DNA of 64,000 nucleotides from Ruminiclostridium papyrosolvens DSM 2782 (GCF_029318685.1 NZ_CP119677.1:2843001-2907000), one strand, 5' to 3'; numbered from the stretch's first letter, positions 53,259 to 63,127 are shown. Notes: generated by a model from the letters alone, not told the origin. Numbers and translations: made by a program.

Positions 53259-53747
53259 TCAGGTATTTGGGGTATTATCAAAAATAAATGCTATTTTAAA
53301 AAGTATATATTTAAAGATTAAAAACCCAATCATGCAACCTATAAAATTTAACGTTGCAATATCAACATTGACAAGCCCTACCGGAAAAATCGCCCTGATT
53401 AGTTGGACAGTTAATATGCAGGCGATATAACATTTAAAAATCAATGATTTATTAAAATATCTGTTAATTCCAAATGGTATTAAAGCACCTAGCGGAATAA
53501 ATAACAAAATATAAAAAAACCAGAAAACATATGGAGAGTTTTTTGTAAACATAAGAGGTAATGTTTTTAAAGGTATCAATTTAATAGAATTAGTGTATCC
53601 AAAAGACCGAATAGTCCTTGCAGCATCCCCTTCATTTGTAGCGGGATTAAGTAAGCAAATAGCAATTAAGGCTATACTTAGAAATAAAAGTATCACCATT
53701 ATTTTTCTAAAAGTGTTATTGATATATTCCTCTCTCAAATTATTCAT
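53259..53747 (-). CDS. VanZ-like membrane protein
   Basis: 162 residues with four to five hydrophobic segments. FYILLFIPLGALIPFGINRYF, LTVQLIRAIFPVGLVNVDIATLNFIGCMIGFLIFKYI is the VanZ signature (acidic residue before the LN..G..IG helix). VanZ proteins give low-level teicoplanin or lipoglycopeptide resistance in some hosts; most are uncharacterised. GGGAG precedes ATG 53747; the frame upstream is not needed. Its place beside the peptide-resistance system may be meaningful or chance. Confidence 0.8.
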   Translation of the reverse strand: MNNLREEYINNTFRKIMVILLFLSIALIAICLLNPATNEGDAARTIRSFGYTNSIKLIPLKTLPLMFTKNSPYVFWFFYILLFIPLGALIPFGINRYFNKSLIFKCYIACILTVQLIRAIFPVGLVNVDIATLNFIGCMIGFLIFKYILFKIAFIFDNTPNT

Positions 53748-53974
53748 TGTGTACACTCCCTTTTGTCTAAAAACTTTTTTATTAAAATGTTGATTACTTG
53801 AAAACTTAATATCAAAAAAAGTCAAGTGGTCAGTGGTAATTATACCTGAATTTTGAGATTATCTATTGATTCATACAAAAAACTCCTTCACTTTATTAGA
53901 TTAAACATTACGTTTACCCTATAAAGCGAAGAAGTCAGTTGGTTTAGAATCACTTCTAACATAGTATACCTTAC

Positions 53975-54820
53975 TTAGCTTACCTTCAATTCCAATCTCA
54001 GCTTATCGGCAATCATTGCAATAAATTCTGAATTGGTAGGTTTTCCCTTGCCTATGTTTACAGTATAGCCAAACAGTGCGTCGATAGCCTCTACCTGACC
54101 TCTGCTCCACGCAACTTCAATTGCATGGCGTATTGCCCTTTCAACTCTGCTTGGAGTTGTATTGTATTCCTTTGCAATACTTGGATACAGCAATTTGGTG
54201 ATGGAATTTATTACGTCAAGATCCTTAACAACCATCATTATTGCATCTCTCAAATACTGATAGCCCTTAATATGTGCAGGCACTCCTATCTCATGCATGA
54301 CATTTGTTACTTCAACTTCAAGGCTTCTTGAAGTATTATTGATATGAGCCGGCTTCTTTTCATTGATAAATGAATCACTCTTGTGTTGCGATATGGAAGA
54401 ATTCATTGATGTGGAAGTGCTAGCTGAAGGCAAGTATGTATTATCCTTTAGTTGTCTGATTCGGCTTACCAGAACATCCATGTCAAATGGCTTCACTATG
54501 TAGTACTCCGCACCTAATGATAAAGCGCGTTGGGTAATCTTATCCTGTCCCACGGCAGAAAGAACAATAAATAATGGCTTTTTCTCAAGATTTGATGACG
54601 CTATTTTTTCCAAAACGCCCAAACCATCTAAATGAGGCATAATTATGTCTAGAATTGCTATATCAGGAGTATTTTGAAGGATTAAATCAACTGCTTCGAA
54701 TCCATCTCTTGCAAGACCAACAACCTCTATGTCCTCCTGGTTGGATAAGTACTCGCATAAGATGTCTCCAAACTCTCGGTTATCATCTGCGATTAGGACT
54801 TCTATTTTTTTACTACTCAA
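53975..54820 (-). CDS. spo0A: Sporulation master regulator Spo0A
   Basis: 281 residues. The receiver (about 5-120) has [12 protein letters not shown], phospho-Asp in [16 protein letters not shown] and Lys in [10 protein letters not shown]; a Ser/Thr-rich linker follows. The Spo0A C-terminal DNA-binding domain is almost canonical: [40 protein letters not shown] and [20 protein letters not shown]. The best start is TTG 54820, 8 bases after a G6 run; an upstream ATG at 54853 would give an atypical N-terminus. Downstream of spoIVB, the order found across spore formers. Confidence 0.97.
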   Translation of the reverse strand: MSSKKIEVLIADDNREFGDILCEYLSNQEDIEVVGLARDGFEAVDLILQNTPDIAILDIIMPHLDGLGVLEKIASSNLEKKPLFIVLSAVGQDKITQRALSLGAEYYIVKPFDMDVLVSRIRQLKDNTYLPSASTSTSMNSSISQHKSDSFINEKKPAHINNTSRSLEVEVTNVMHEIGVPAHIKGYQYLRDAIMMVVKDLDVINSITKLLYPSIAKEYNTTPSRVERAIRHAIEVAWSRGQVEAIDALFGYTVNIGKGKPTNSEFIAMIADKLRLELKVS

Positions 54821-54869
54821 ACTGAAAACCCCCCATGTTTTTAATTTTTCCATTATATGTCATGAATCT

Positions 54870-54898
54870 ATTATATTTTGAACTCGACATTATTTCAA
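54870..54898 (-). promoter_or_regulatory. spo0A promoter with embedded Spo0A box
   Basis: On the minus strand TTGAAA (54898-54893), 17 bases, TATAAT (54875-54870). The spacer holds TGTCGAG (54889-54883), six of seven positions of the Spo0A-binding TGTCGAA. It starts about 50 bases before spo0A and suggests autoregulation. Confidence 0.65.
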
Positions 54899-55006
54899 GT
54901 TTTTTACACTAATTGCCTATGAATTATTTTTTCTGAAATAATAAAATACGCTGTATAAGTATATAGTAGCACATTTTCTAGCATTTTGAAATTTTTCTTT
55001 AAAATA

Positions 55007-55053
55007 AAAAACATTATATTATTGCCCAAAAAGAGAAATAAGTATAATGTTTT
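55007..55053 (-). terminator. Terminator of spoIVB
   Basis: AAAACATTATA with TATAATGTTTT across a long loop; T-run on the minus strand; about 40 bases past the spoIVB stop. Confidence 0.65.
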
Positions 55054-55093
55054 CTTTTATATTTATGTTACTTGCTGACATTTTATCTGTAGT

Positions 55094-56407
55094 TTATCCT
55101 GCTTCTTGCTTTACAGGGGCTTCGTTAATATTTTTTAACATCCATTCTACAAATATTCCGTAGCCTCTTGTAGGGTCATTAACCAAAACATGCGTGACAG
55201 CTCCAATTAATTTGCCATCTTGTATTATCGGACTGCCCGACATACCCTGCACAATTCCCCCCGTAGAATTTAATAGCTTCTTGTCAGTTACTCTTATGAC
55301 CATTCCTTTTGGCCCGCTGAAAGACTGCCTAGAAACCTTTTCAATCATTATGTTGAACTCTTCAATTTTGTTTCCTTCTATATTTGACAAAATTGTTGCA
55401 GGTCCAACTTTTACTTGACCTCGCAAGCCTATTGGATATAATCGGTTTTTGTCAATATGAAAGGCCGAGAACATCTGCCCATATATTCCGCATTCTGCAT
55501 TGGCAAATATATTTCCCATTGGAGGCTTGTTTTCCATAAATATTCCTTTCAGTTCTCCCGGGGTTCCTTGCTCACCTTTTCTTACCGAAATAATATTTGA
55601 TTCCATTACTTCACCGCTGTTAACAGGCATCAAGGTTCCGGTGTCAGCATCCGTTATTCCATGCCCCAGAGCGCCAAATCCATGAGTTTCGGGATCATAA
55701 AATGTCATAGTTCCTATACCTGCCGTGCTGTCTCTTACCCATAATCCAATATGGTACTTTTTGTCATTTACACCCTCAATCGGACTAATGGTAGTACTTG
55801 CAAATTCATTTCCACGTTTGAATTTAATTGTCAGTTTGTCTCCTTTACAGTTATCAATCTGCTCAACGAGATCTTTAATTCCTGATAATTTTTTGTTATT
55901 TACTTCATAAATTACATCTCCTGTTTTTATACCTCCATCTTTTGCAGGCGCAGCTTTAGAACCGTCAGGCTTATCAACCTCACTAAGACCGATTACTAAA
56001 ATACCGTCCATTTTAATTTTAACCCCTATAGTATTTCCGCATGCAGCAAGCTTTTTACTAGGAATTATGTCTACTTGCATAGTCTTTAATGGTATAACTC
56101 CAAATGCTTTGAAATTAAGCTTCACCGAGCCTCTCTTTTGTGTTTTAAAAGAAAGTGGTGATATTAATTCCAGATAATTCCCCTGAGCTTTTATATCAGT
56201 ATTATTAAGTTTTAAAACTGCTCTGTTATCAGCCTTGATATTTACAAAATAGAAGCTTTTAAAATTGTAAATATACTCCTCTCCTTCCAGAAGAATAAGC
56301 TTTTCTGGAATTACGGAAAACGCTTGCAAGTAACTGAGTGTAATTACACAAAAACAAACAAATAATAATACAAACAGCTTTTTCTTATTTGATTTGATAT
56401 AGTGCAT
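55094..56407 (-). CDS. spoIVB: SpoIVB peptidase (sigma-K checkpoint signalling protease)
   Basis: 437 residues. One N-terminal membrane segment (LFVLLFVCFCVITLSYLQAF), a PDZ domain (about 120-205; GGIKTGDVIYEVNNKKLSG), then the S55 peptidase domain with FGALGHGITDADTG (His) and the active serine in GIVQGMSGSPIIQDGKLIGAV. Made in the forespore and secreted to the intermembrane space, it cleaves SpoIVFA and lets pro-sigma-K be processed. Located between recN and spo0A, as in Bacillus. Confidence 0.96.
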   Translation of the reverse strand: MHYIKSNKKKLFVLLFVCFCVITLSYLQAFSVIPEKLILLEGEEYIYNFKSFYFVNIKADNRAVLKLNNTDIKAQGNYLELISPLSFKTQKRGSVKLNFKAFGVIPLKTMQVDIIPSKKLAACGNTIGVKIKMDGILVIGLSEVDKPDGSKAAPAKDGGIKTGDVIYEVNNKKLSGIKDLVEQIDNCKGDKLTIKFKRGNEFASTTISPIEGVNDKKYHIGLWVRDSTAGIGTMTFYDPETHGFGALGHGITDADTGTLMPVNSGEVMESNIISVRKGEQGTPGELKGIFMENKPPMGNIFANAECGIYGQMFSAFHIDKNRLYPIGLRGQVKVGPATILSNIEGNKIEEFNIMIEKVSRQSFSGPKGMVIRVTDKKLLNSTGGIVQGMSGSPIIQDGKLIGAVTHVLVNDPTRGYGIFVEWMLKNINEAPVKQEAG

Positions 56408-56463
56408 TTATTTTCACTCTCCCGATATTTAAAATATCTTTACGGCTGCTTGCGGATAATAAA

Positions 56464-56485
56464 ATCACGCCTATTAAAGCGTGAT
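56464..56485. repeat. Short hairpin upstream of spoIVB
   Basis: ATCACGC, 8 nt, GCGTGAT, in the gap between recN and spoIVB. No T-run follows; function unknown. Confidence 0.4.
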
Positions 56486-56540
56486 CTCAAAATCATAATC
56501 ATAAGTTAACCTTTATGCATTTTTATTATTCAAGTAAAAA

Positions 56541-56580
56541 AAAACATGACAGGTAATTAAATATCATATCTGTCATGTTT
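56541..56580 (-). terminator. Terminator of recN
   Basis: AACATGACAG with CTGTCATGTT and nine T on the minus strand; 36 bases past the recN stop. Confidence 0.88.
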
Positions 56581-56615
56581 AGCGACTTTTCGATTTTTGG
56601 AAACCATTTCTATAT

Positions 56616-58316
56616 TTATTTTGCCTTAAAATTTTCAGCAGAGTGAAGTAATTCCTCCGCATGCTTGTAAGCAATGGAAGTTATGTCAGAACCTCCTATT
56701 ATTCTCGCTATTTCCTGAATACGGCCTTTTTCATCCAAAATTCTTACTGTAGTGTATGTATTTTCACCGTTAGAATTTTTTTCAATATAGAGATGATTAT
56801 CAGCCATACAAGCCAACTGGGACAAGTGAGTCACACAGATAACCTGATGGGTTCTCGATATGTAGGACAGCTTTTCTCCAACCTTTTGAGCTGCTTTCCC
56901 GCTGATTCCGGTATCAATTTCATCAAATATAAGTGTTGGGATTGCATCTACATTGGCAAGAATGGTTTTTATGGCTAACATTATCCTTGACATTTCACCG
57001 CCTGAAGCTATTCTGCTAAGAGGTTTCAAAGGTTCTCCCGCATTACTTGAAATGAGAAATTCCACATTGTCCAAACCATTTTTAGTAAAATTATTTTTTG
57101 TTTCCTCTATTACAATATTTACTTTGAAACGTGCATTTTTCATTTCAAGATTTTCAAGTTCGGCAGTTATGTTACTCTCGAGAATAAGAGCTGCCTTTTC
57201 CCTTTGAGAATGCAGCTTAGTAGCTGTTTCCCGCAACTTTTGAGTTATGGATACCAGCTGATTTTTTAAGTCTTCAGCAAGGCTTTCGCTCTGAAGTAAT
57301 TCGTCGTATTCAATCTGGGATTTTTTGAGAAAATCCAAAGCTTCCTTAATACCTGCTCCATACTTTCTCTTGACTCTCGTAATAATATCAAGTCTTTCTT
57401 CTATTACGGACAGTTCATCAGGGTCAAAATCCCCTTCATCCCTTCTTGCCCTCAACTCCTCACAAATATCCTCCAGCTGGTAAACCACTGATTCCAGTTT
57501 TTCGGACAAAGGAATAAGCCCTTCATCATACTTCTGAACGGCTGCAAGCTCTAAAAGTGCCTTGTTAATATTATATGAAGCTGATTTACCGCTGTTTCCG
57601 CCTTCACTGAGGAATTCATAAGAGCTATGTATGGCATTCATTATCTTCTCGGAATTAGCGAGTAATTGTCTTCTTTTTAATAGCTCTTCGTCCTCGCCTT
57701 CCTTTAGTTTGGCATTTTTTATTTCGTCAATCTGAAATTTCAGCATATCCATTCTGCGTTCAATTTCACCTTTATCTCCAACAATGCCTTTAAGTTTTGA
57801 TTTTACCGTTTTATATTCCTCAAAGAGACAGTGATATTCAGACTTAACTTTTTGAATGGTTTCTCCGCCAAAAGCATCCAACAAATCAATATGAGATTCT
57901 GTTTTAAGCAAGGACTGATTGTCATGTTGACCATGAATATCCAAAAGAAGCTGTCCTACCTGTTTGAGCACGGAAACATTAACCAATCTTCCGTTTATAC
58001 GACATGTATTCTTTCCGCTCAAGCTTATTTCCCTTGAAAGGATTAAGCTGCCATCCTCATGTTCAATACCCAGTTCATTCAAAATGTCATTTATATAAGT
58101 ACTGTCATATTCGAACACAGCTTCAATAAATGCCTTTTCTTTACCGTTTCTAATTATGTCCCTGTTTACACGTTCTCCGAGGACAGCATTTATTGAATCA
58201 ATTAGAATGGACTTTCCCGCCCCGGTTTCACCTGTGAGGACATTTAACCCCGGTGCAATTTCAAGACTTATCTTATCAATAAGTGCAATATTCTGGATAT
58301 CGAGCTGTAACAGCAT
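56616..58316 (-). CDS. recN: DNA repair protein RecN
   Basis: An SMC-like ATPase in double-strand-break repair. 566 residues: N-terminal MLLQLDIQNIALIDKISLEI, Walker A LTGETGAGKSILIDSI, central coiled coils (about 150-360), signature RIASGGEMSRIMLAIKTIL, Walker B TLIFDEIDTGISGKAAQKV and CVTHLSQLACMAD. A GTG at 58325 falls in the AGGTG ribosome site, so ATG 58316 is the start. Follows argR by 29 bases. Confidence 0.96.
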   Translation of the reverse strand: MLLQLDIQNIALIDKISLEIAPGLNVLTGETGAGKSILIDSINAVLGERVNRDIIRNGKEKAFIEAVFEYDSTYINDILNELGIEHEDGSLILSREISLSGKNTCRINGRLVNVSVLKQVGQLLLDIHGQHDNQSLLKTESHIDLLDAFGGETIQKVKSEYHCLFEEYKTVKSKLKGIVGDKGEIERRMDMLKFQIDEIKNAKLKEGEDEELLKRRQLLANSEKIMNAIHSSYEFLSEGGNSGKSASYNINKALLELAAVQKYDEGLIPLSEKLESVVYQLEDICEELRARRDEGDFDPDELSVIEERLDIITRVKRKYGAGIKEALDFLKKSQIEYDELLQSESLAEDLKNQLVSITQKLRETATKLHSQREKAALILESNITAELENLEMKNARFKVNIVIEETKNNFTKNGLDNVEFLISSNAGEPLKPLSRIASGGEMSRIMLAIKTILANVDAIPTLIFDEIDTGISGKAAQKVGEKLSYISRTHQVICVTHLSQLACMADNHLYIEKNSNGENTYTTVRILDEKGRIQEIARIIGGSDITSIAYKHAEELLHSAENFKAK

Positions 58317-58345
58317 ACAAAACACCTGCCTGTTTAAAAAATAAT

Positions 58346-58798
58346 TTATGATTTTATCATTTTATTAAATTTATTAACTATGTCCTCTGCAATTTTTTCA
58401 GCCCTGCAAACCATTATCAATGTATCATCTCCTGCTATTGTACCCAGTATTTCAGTCCATTTCAGAGAGTCTATAGCAGAGCCGGCAGCCTGAGCCATAC
58501 CTGAGAGAGTCTTAACAACAACGATATTATTTGCATAATCACTGGAGACGTATGCTTCTGTAAGTATAGTAATCAATCTGTTTGAAACCTGATTTTCAGA
58601 TTGAGCAAACGCAGAATACTTATATTTACCTTCTGCAGTCATAACCTTAATCAGCCTTAGCTCCTTAATATCACGGGAAACTGTGGCCTGAGTCACATCC
58701 ATTCCTTGTTGCTTAAGCTTTTCTGCAAGTTCTTCCTGTGTTTCAATATCATTATTATCGATAATATCCAAAATTTTAGCATGTCTGTTATATTTCAT
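58346..58798 (-). CDS. argR: Arginine repressor ArgR/AhrC
   Basis: 150 residues: winged helix (TQEELAEKLKQQGMDVTQAT, VSRDIKELRLIKV) and the C-terminal hexamer/arginine-binding domain with GTIAGDDTLIMVCR. It represses arginine synthesis and activates breakdown in response to arginine. Its place just before recN is conserved in Firmicutes. GAGGAG precedes the ATG; 3 bases separate it from nadK. Confidence 0.96.
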   Translation of the reverse strand: MKYNRHAKILDIIDNNDIETQEELAEKLKQQGMDVTQATVSRDIKELRLIKVMTAEGKYKYSAFAQSENQVSNRLITILTEAYVSSDYANNIVVVKTLSGMAQAAGSAIDSLKWTEILGTIAGDDTLIMVCRAEKIAEDIVNKFNKMIKS

Positions 58799-58801
58799 AT
58801 T

Positions 58802-59662
58802 TTACTCCTCTTTTCTCTCGTAAATTTTACTTCTGAGTACTGTAAAAAAGTTCTTGGAATTTACTCTGATTATTTTTACCGTACTCTCAGTTTTCTCTAT
58901 TTCCAGGTAATCTCCGCCTGTTATTTCAAGATTTTTCTGCCCGTCCACAGTTACTATAGCTTTATGCTCAAAACCCTGTGATACACATATTTTTATTTTT
59001 CTCATATCCGATGTAATTAATGCCCTTGATGACAAAATATGCGGACAAATTGGAGTAATGATAATCAGATCCGATGTAGGCTCAACTATAGGCCCTCCTG
59101 CTGATAAAGAATACGCTGTGGAACCTGTTGGAGTAGCCACAACAATGCCGTCCCCCGGATACATCTCAACAAGGTTATTATCAATATAAGTACTGAGATG
59201 AAGTATTCTGGGAATACCCCCTCTCGAAATCACAATATCATTAATCGCCACGTCCTCGGCAACTAAATTCCCATCCTTGTATAATTTGGATGATAACATT
59301 ATTCTATCTTCTAAACTGTACCTGTCATTTAATATATTTTCTACCGCTTTATCTATTTCACCTTTTTCCACATCAGTTAAAAACCCAAGAGAGCCAAGGT
59401 TAATACCCAACATGGGGAGTCCATACAAATATGCGGTTCTGGCTGTTCTCAGAAAAGTGCCGTCTCCACCGAGGCATATGATCATATCGCAATTATCACA
59501 AATTTCAACTACATGGTTATCAATATCATCCATCTCAAAAGTACCGTCATAAGTGGGTAAAATTGCTTGTCCACCATGTTTCTGAATACTTGCAACCAAT
59601 TGTTTTGTATACTCTAAACCTTTATCTTTTTGTCTGTTGGTTATAATTCCGATTTTTTTCAT
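58802..59662 (-). CDS. nadK: NAD kinase
   Basis: Makes NADP from NAD and ATP or polyphosphate. 286 residues with MIICLGGDGTFLRTAR, the NAD contact LGINLGSLGFLTDVEKGE, VAINDIVISRGG and VATPTGSTAYSLSAGGPIVEP. GGAGG lies 7 bases before ATG 59662, making the longer frame from 59692 unnecessary. In the tlyA-nadK-argR-recN run. Confidence 0.96.
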   Translation of the reverse strand: MKKIGIITNRQKDKGLEYTKQLVASIQKHGGQAILPTYDGTFEMDDIDNHVVEICDNCDMIICLGGDGTFLRTARTAYLYGLPMLGINLGSLGFLTDVEKGEIDKAVENILNDRYSLEDRIMLSSKLYKDGNLVAEDVAINDIVISRGGIPRILHLSTYIDNNLVEMYPGDGIVVATPTGSTAYSLSAGGPIVEPTSDLIIITPICPHILSSRALITSDMRKIKICVSQGFEHKAIVTVDGQKNLEITGGDYLEIEKTESTVKIIRVNSKNFFTVLRSKIYERKEE

Positions 59663-59728
59663 AGTCAGCCTCCATGAGCCGTGCAATAACATAGTTGTTT
59701 ATCTTTTTTAATCACTTTAACAGATTAT

Positions 59729-60541
59729 TCAGCTTTTTACCAGTGTGTTGTGTGCTTCAGAAACAACACCTTCTACAAGTTCAATAATATCTTTTGAACC
59801 CTGATTTTCATTTTTCGTTGTATACAATAAATACTCTATATTGCCTTCCGGGCCTTTAATTGGTGAATACGATAACTCTTTTATAAATAAATTGCTGGCA
59901 AGAACAAAATTAATTATATTGAATATAACTTCCTTATGGACAGCGCTGTCCCTGACAACACCATGCTTACCAACCTTCTCACGCCCTGCCTCAAACTGCG
60001 GTTTTATAAGACATACCAGCTCAGCCTCGTCCTTTAAAAGTGCCAGAACTGCCGGTAACACCTTTGTAAGGGATATAAATGAAACATCTATTGATGCGAA
60101 ATCAGATAAAAACCCGACATCTTCCGGCTTAACATATCTGACATTTGTACGTTCCATACATATTACTCTGGGGTCGTTTCTTAACTCCCAAGCCAGTTGA
60201 CCATACCCAACGTCTACAGCAACTACCTTTGTTGCACCGTTTTTAAGCATACAATCCGTAAATCCTCCCGTAGATGCACCTATATCAAGACAGGTTTTAT
60301 CTGCAAGATTTATATTAAAAGCACTCACGGCTTTAGCAAGCTTTAATCCTCCCCTGCTAACATAAGGATTGACATTTTCCTTTATTTCAATCTCACATTC
60401 AACAGGGACTTTTGTACCCGGCTTGTCCTCCCTGATTCCATTAATCCACACAAGTCCTGCCATAATAGCACTCTTGCATTTTTCACGGCTCTCAAACAAG
60501 CCTTTATTTACAAGTAGCACGTCAAGTCTTTCCTTTTCCAA
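59729..60541 (-). CDS. tlyA: TlyA-family rRNA 2'-O-methyltransferase (YqxC)
   Basis: 270 residues: an S4 RNA-binding domain (1-60; RLDVLLVNKGLFESREKCKS) and an FtsJ-like SAM methyltransferase domain with LDIGASTGGFTDCMLKNGA, VDVGYGQLAWELR and LIKPQFEAGRE. TlyA proteins methylate 16S/23S rRNA riboses and were also called hemolysins. The start is TTG with GGAGGG upstream. 21 bases after dxs. Confidence 0.93.
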   Translation of the reverse strand: MEKERLDVLLVNKGLFESREKCKSAIMAGLVWINGIREDKPGTKVPVECEIEIKENVNPYVSRGGLKLAKAVSAFNINLADKTCLDIGASTGGFTDCMLKNGATKVVAVDVGYGQLAWELRNDPRVICMERTNVRYVKPEDVGFLSDFASIDVSFISLTKVLPAVLALLKDEAELVCLIKPQFEAGREKVGKHGVVRDSAVHKEVIFNIINFVLASNLFIKELSYSPIKGPEGNIEYLLYTTKNENQGSKDIIELVEGVVSEAHNTLVKS

Positions 60542-60562
60542 AATATACCCTCCAAAGATTTA

Positions 60563-62434
60563 TTATAACATGGTATTTTTTAACATTTCTATTATATCAT
60601 TTGTTACAGCGTCTGTATCTAGTCTGAGTTTTTTCATTAGTTCATCTCTTGAGCCCTGAGATATAAACTGCTCCGGTAAACCTTTTATAAGTAAACGTGT
60701 TTTATAATTAAAAGTGTTAAGGGTATCAAGTACTCTTGTTCCGAACCCGCCCATTACACAATTGTCTTCCATGGTAACAAGGTATTTATATTTATCTGCA
60801 CATGTCTTAATCAATTCTACATCCAAAGGCTTAATAAATCTGGCGTTAACAACTCCTGCATTAATACCGTGTTCTTTTAACTTTTGTGATACATGTAAAG
60901 CTGTTTCAACCATACTGCCAACAGCCAGTATACACACCTGTTGCCCTTCTTCCAGTACTGCTCCTTTGCCGGGCAATAGAGGAATTTCCTGTTTAATTAA
61001 GTCCTTTCCTCTGCCTCTGGGATATCTGATAGCTATAGGCCCGTTATGTTTATTTATGGCATAATCAACCATTGCTCTAAGCTCGTAATAGTCTGCAGGA
61101 GCCATTATAGTAAAATCAGGTATATGATTTAAAAAAGATAAATCAAATTCACCCTGATGAGTTTCTCCATCCTCGCCTACAATCCCTGCTCTGTCAACCC
61201 CTATAACCACATGCAGCTTTTGAAGTGCTATGTCATGTATCAACTGGTCATATGCTCTTTGCAAAAAAGATGAATAAACTGCAACTACGGGTACCATACC
61301 GTTAATGGCCATACCGGCAGCCGATGTAATTGCATGCTGTTCGGCTATCCCCACATCAAAAAACCTTTGAGGGTACGTTTCGCTGAATTTGAATAATCCC
61401 GTTCCCTTTGCCATAGCTGCTGATATTGCAACCACTCTGTCATTCATTCCGGCAGCTTTTAAAACTGCTTCTCCGAAAACTTCGGAATAGTCCGGCAGTT
61501 TCTTTCCATAGGTTTGTCCTGTTTCCACCTCAAAAGGTGCTATTCCATGAAACCTGTCCGGACTTTGTTCTGCATAAGAATAGCCCTTTCCCTTCTGAGT
61601 ACATACATGAATCAGCACAGGCCCTTTAATTTTTTTAGCAGCCTGCAGCGATTTATTTAGCTCGTCCAAACTATGCCCGTCAACAGGTCCGTAATATTTA
61701 TAACCTAACTGTTCAAAAAATACTCCCGGCGTAATGAGATATTTAACAGTACTTTTTAGTTTTCGTACTGCTTTTCTGGCTTTCTTACCTATATTTGGCA
61801 GTTTATCAAGAAAATTATCTATATCCTCTTTAGTCTTTGTGTAAACAGGGTCAGTACGAAGTTTACTTAGGTACCTTGACATTCCGCCAACATTTTGTGC
61901 TATGGACATCTCATTGTCATTAAGAATCACAATAAAGTTGCTGTTTAGTCTTCCAGCGTCATTTAAGGCTTCATAAGCCATTCCGCCTGTCATAGCCCCA
62001 TCGCCTATGACAGCCATTACACTATAGTCTTCCTTCTTTATATCCCTCGCACGGGCAATACCCAGTGCTGCAGAGATTGACGTACTGCTGTGTCCCGTGT
62101 TAAAGCAATCATGTACACTTTCACAGGTTTTTGGAAATCCGGCTAACCCACCGAGTTTTCGTAATGTATCAAAATCTTCCTTTCGGCCTGTCAATACTTT
62201 GTGTACATATGTCTGATGTCCTACATCCCAAACAATCTTATCCTTATTTGTATTAAAGTTATTATGAATCGCAAGTGTCAATTCAACAACACCCAGATTG
62301 GAGGCTAAATGACCCCCTGTTTTTGAGACTTTATATATAAGAAATGTTCTTATTTCTTCTGCAAGAACCTTTAACTGCTCAATCTCCAATTTTTCTATAT
62401 CTTCAGGAGAGTTTATACTATCCAAATACCCCAC
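60563..62434 (-). CDS. dxs: 1-deoxy-D-xylulose-5-phosphate synthase
   Basis: The first enzyme of the MEP isoprenoid pathway: pyruvate + glyceraldehyde 3-phosphate to DXP, with thiamine diphosphate. 623 residues; WDVGHQTYVHKVLTGR, AVIGDGAMTGGMAYEALNDAG (TPP motif), GIAEQHAITSAAGMA and the transketolase stretch GVDRAGIVGEDGETHQGEFD. GTG start after AGGAG. It follows ispA-OLE-oapA, so two isoprenoid genes flank the OLE module. Confidence 0.97.
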   Translation of the reverse strand: MGYLDSINSPEDIEKLEIEQLKVLAEEIRTFLIYKVSKTGGHLASNLGVVELTLAIHNNFNTNKDKIVWDVGHQTYVHKVLTGRKEDFDTLRKLGGLAGFPKTCESVHDCFNTGHSSTSISAALGIARARDIKKEDYSVMAVIGDGAMTGGMAYEALNDAGRLNSNFIVILNDNEMSIAQNVGGMSRYLSKLRTDPVYTKTKEDIDNFLDKLPNIGKKARKAVRKLKSTVKYLITPGVFFEQLGYKYYGPVDGHSLDELNKSLQAAKKIKGPVLIHVCTQKGKGYSYAEQSPDRFHGIAPFEVETGQTYGKKLPDYSEVFGEAVLKAAGMNDRVVAISAAMAKGTGLFKFSETYPQRFFDVGIAEQHAITSAAGMAINGMVPVVAVYSSFLQRAYDQLIHDIALQKLHVVIGVDRAGIVGEDGETHQGEFDLSFLNHIPDFTIMAPADYYELRAMVDYAINKHNGPIAIRYPRGRGKDLIKQEIPLLPGKGAVLEEGQQVCILAVGSMVETALHVSQKLKEHGINAGVVNARFIKPLDVELIKTCADKYKYLVTMEDNCVMGGFGTRVLDTLNTFNYKTRLLIKGLPEQFISQGSRDELMKKLRLDTDAVTNDIIEMLKNTML

Positions 62435-62465
62435 TTGTATTACTCCTTTATTTTACCTTGTTAAT

Positions 62466-63101
62466 TCATTTTTTTTTATTATTCCATTTCTTTTTCTTTC
62501 TAAAATTTAACTTTCCGAAAAGAAATTTTATAACAACCGCTACTTTATATATAATGTAATTACTATTTTGCAATGCTATGGATTTTCCCAGTGCTTTTCC
62601 TCCAACAGTGAGAGATGCAACCATTGCAGTAATTGAAAGCCCAAAAATTGAATTTTGCGCTCCCGTACCGCCTCCCGAAAACTTGTATACTATAAAGGCA
62701 GCCGCCGTACCGCTTATTACACTGCAAATATCTCCGACAACATCGTTGCAGAAATTTGATACCTTGTCGGCATTTCTTATGAGCATAACTGCCTGTTTAG
62801 CACCATAAAGCTTTCTTGACGCCATGGAATGAAATGGTGCTTCATCCGCAGCTGTCGCCGCTGTACCTATTAAGTCAAATAATATACTTATGATTATTAT
62901 AACAAAAACAATGAGAAATGAAACAACTGTGGTAGCATTACCTAATGTTTCATTCGAAAAAAAAGACATAAAAATAGAAATGAAAAAAGTTATTACCGTA
63001 ATTAAAAGTGTCCAAACTCTTGTTTCTTTTTTAGAGCTAATTGCGTTAGCCCTGAATTTAACCTTCTTTTCATCGGCTGGATATTTATAATTATCTTCCA
63101 C
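62466..63101 (-). CDS. oapA: OLE-associated membrane protein OapA (DUF21-like)
   Basis: 211 residues. A hydrophilic start and a basic C-terminus (FRKKKKWNNKKK) bracket three to four hydrophobic segments (TLLITVITFFISIFMSFF, TVVSFLIVFVIIIISILF, DICSVISGTAAAFIVYKF). DLIGTAATAADEAPFHSMAS is a DUF21/CNNM-type helix signature. In bacteria with OLE RNA a DUF21-like protein of this size, OapA, is encoded right next to the RNA, binds it and draws it to the membrane. Here it begins 27 bases after the OLE RNA and precedes dxs. GTG start, 6 bases after GGAGG. Its tie to OLE comes from position and family knowledge. Confidence 0.88.
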   Translation of the reverse strand: MEDNYKYPADEKKVKFRANAISSKKETRVWTLLITVITFFISIFMSFFSNETLGNATTVVSFLIVFVIIIISILFDLIGTAATAADEAPFHSMASRKLYGAKQAVMLIRNADKVSNFCNDVVGDICSVISGTAAAFIVYKFSGGGTGAQNSIFGLSITAMVASLTVGGKALGKSIALQNSNYIIYKVAVVIKFLFGKLNFRKKKKWNNKKK

Positions 63102-63127
63102 ACCAATCCTCCAGATTTATTAGAAAA

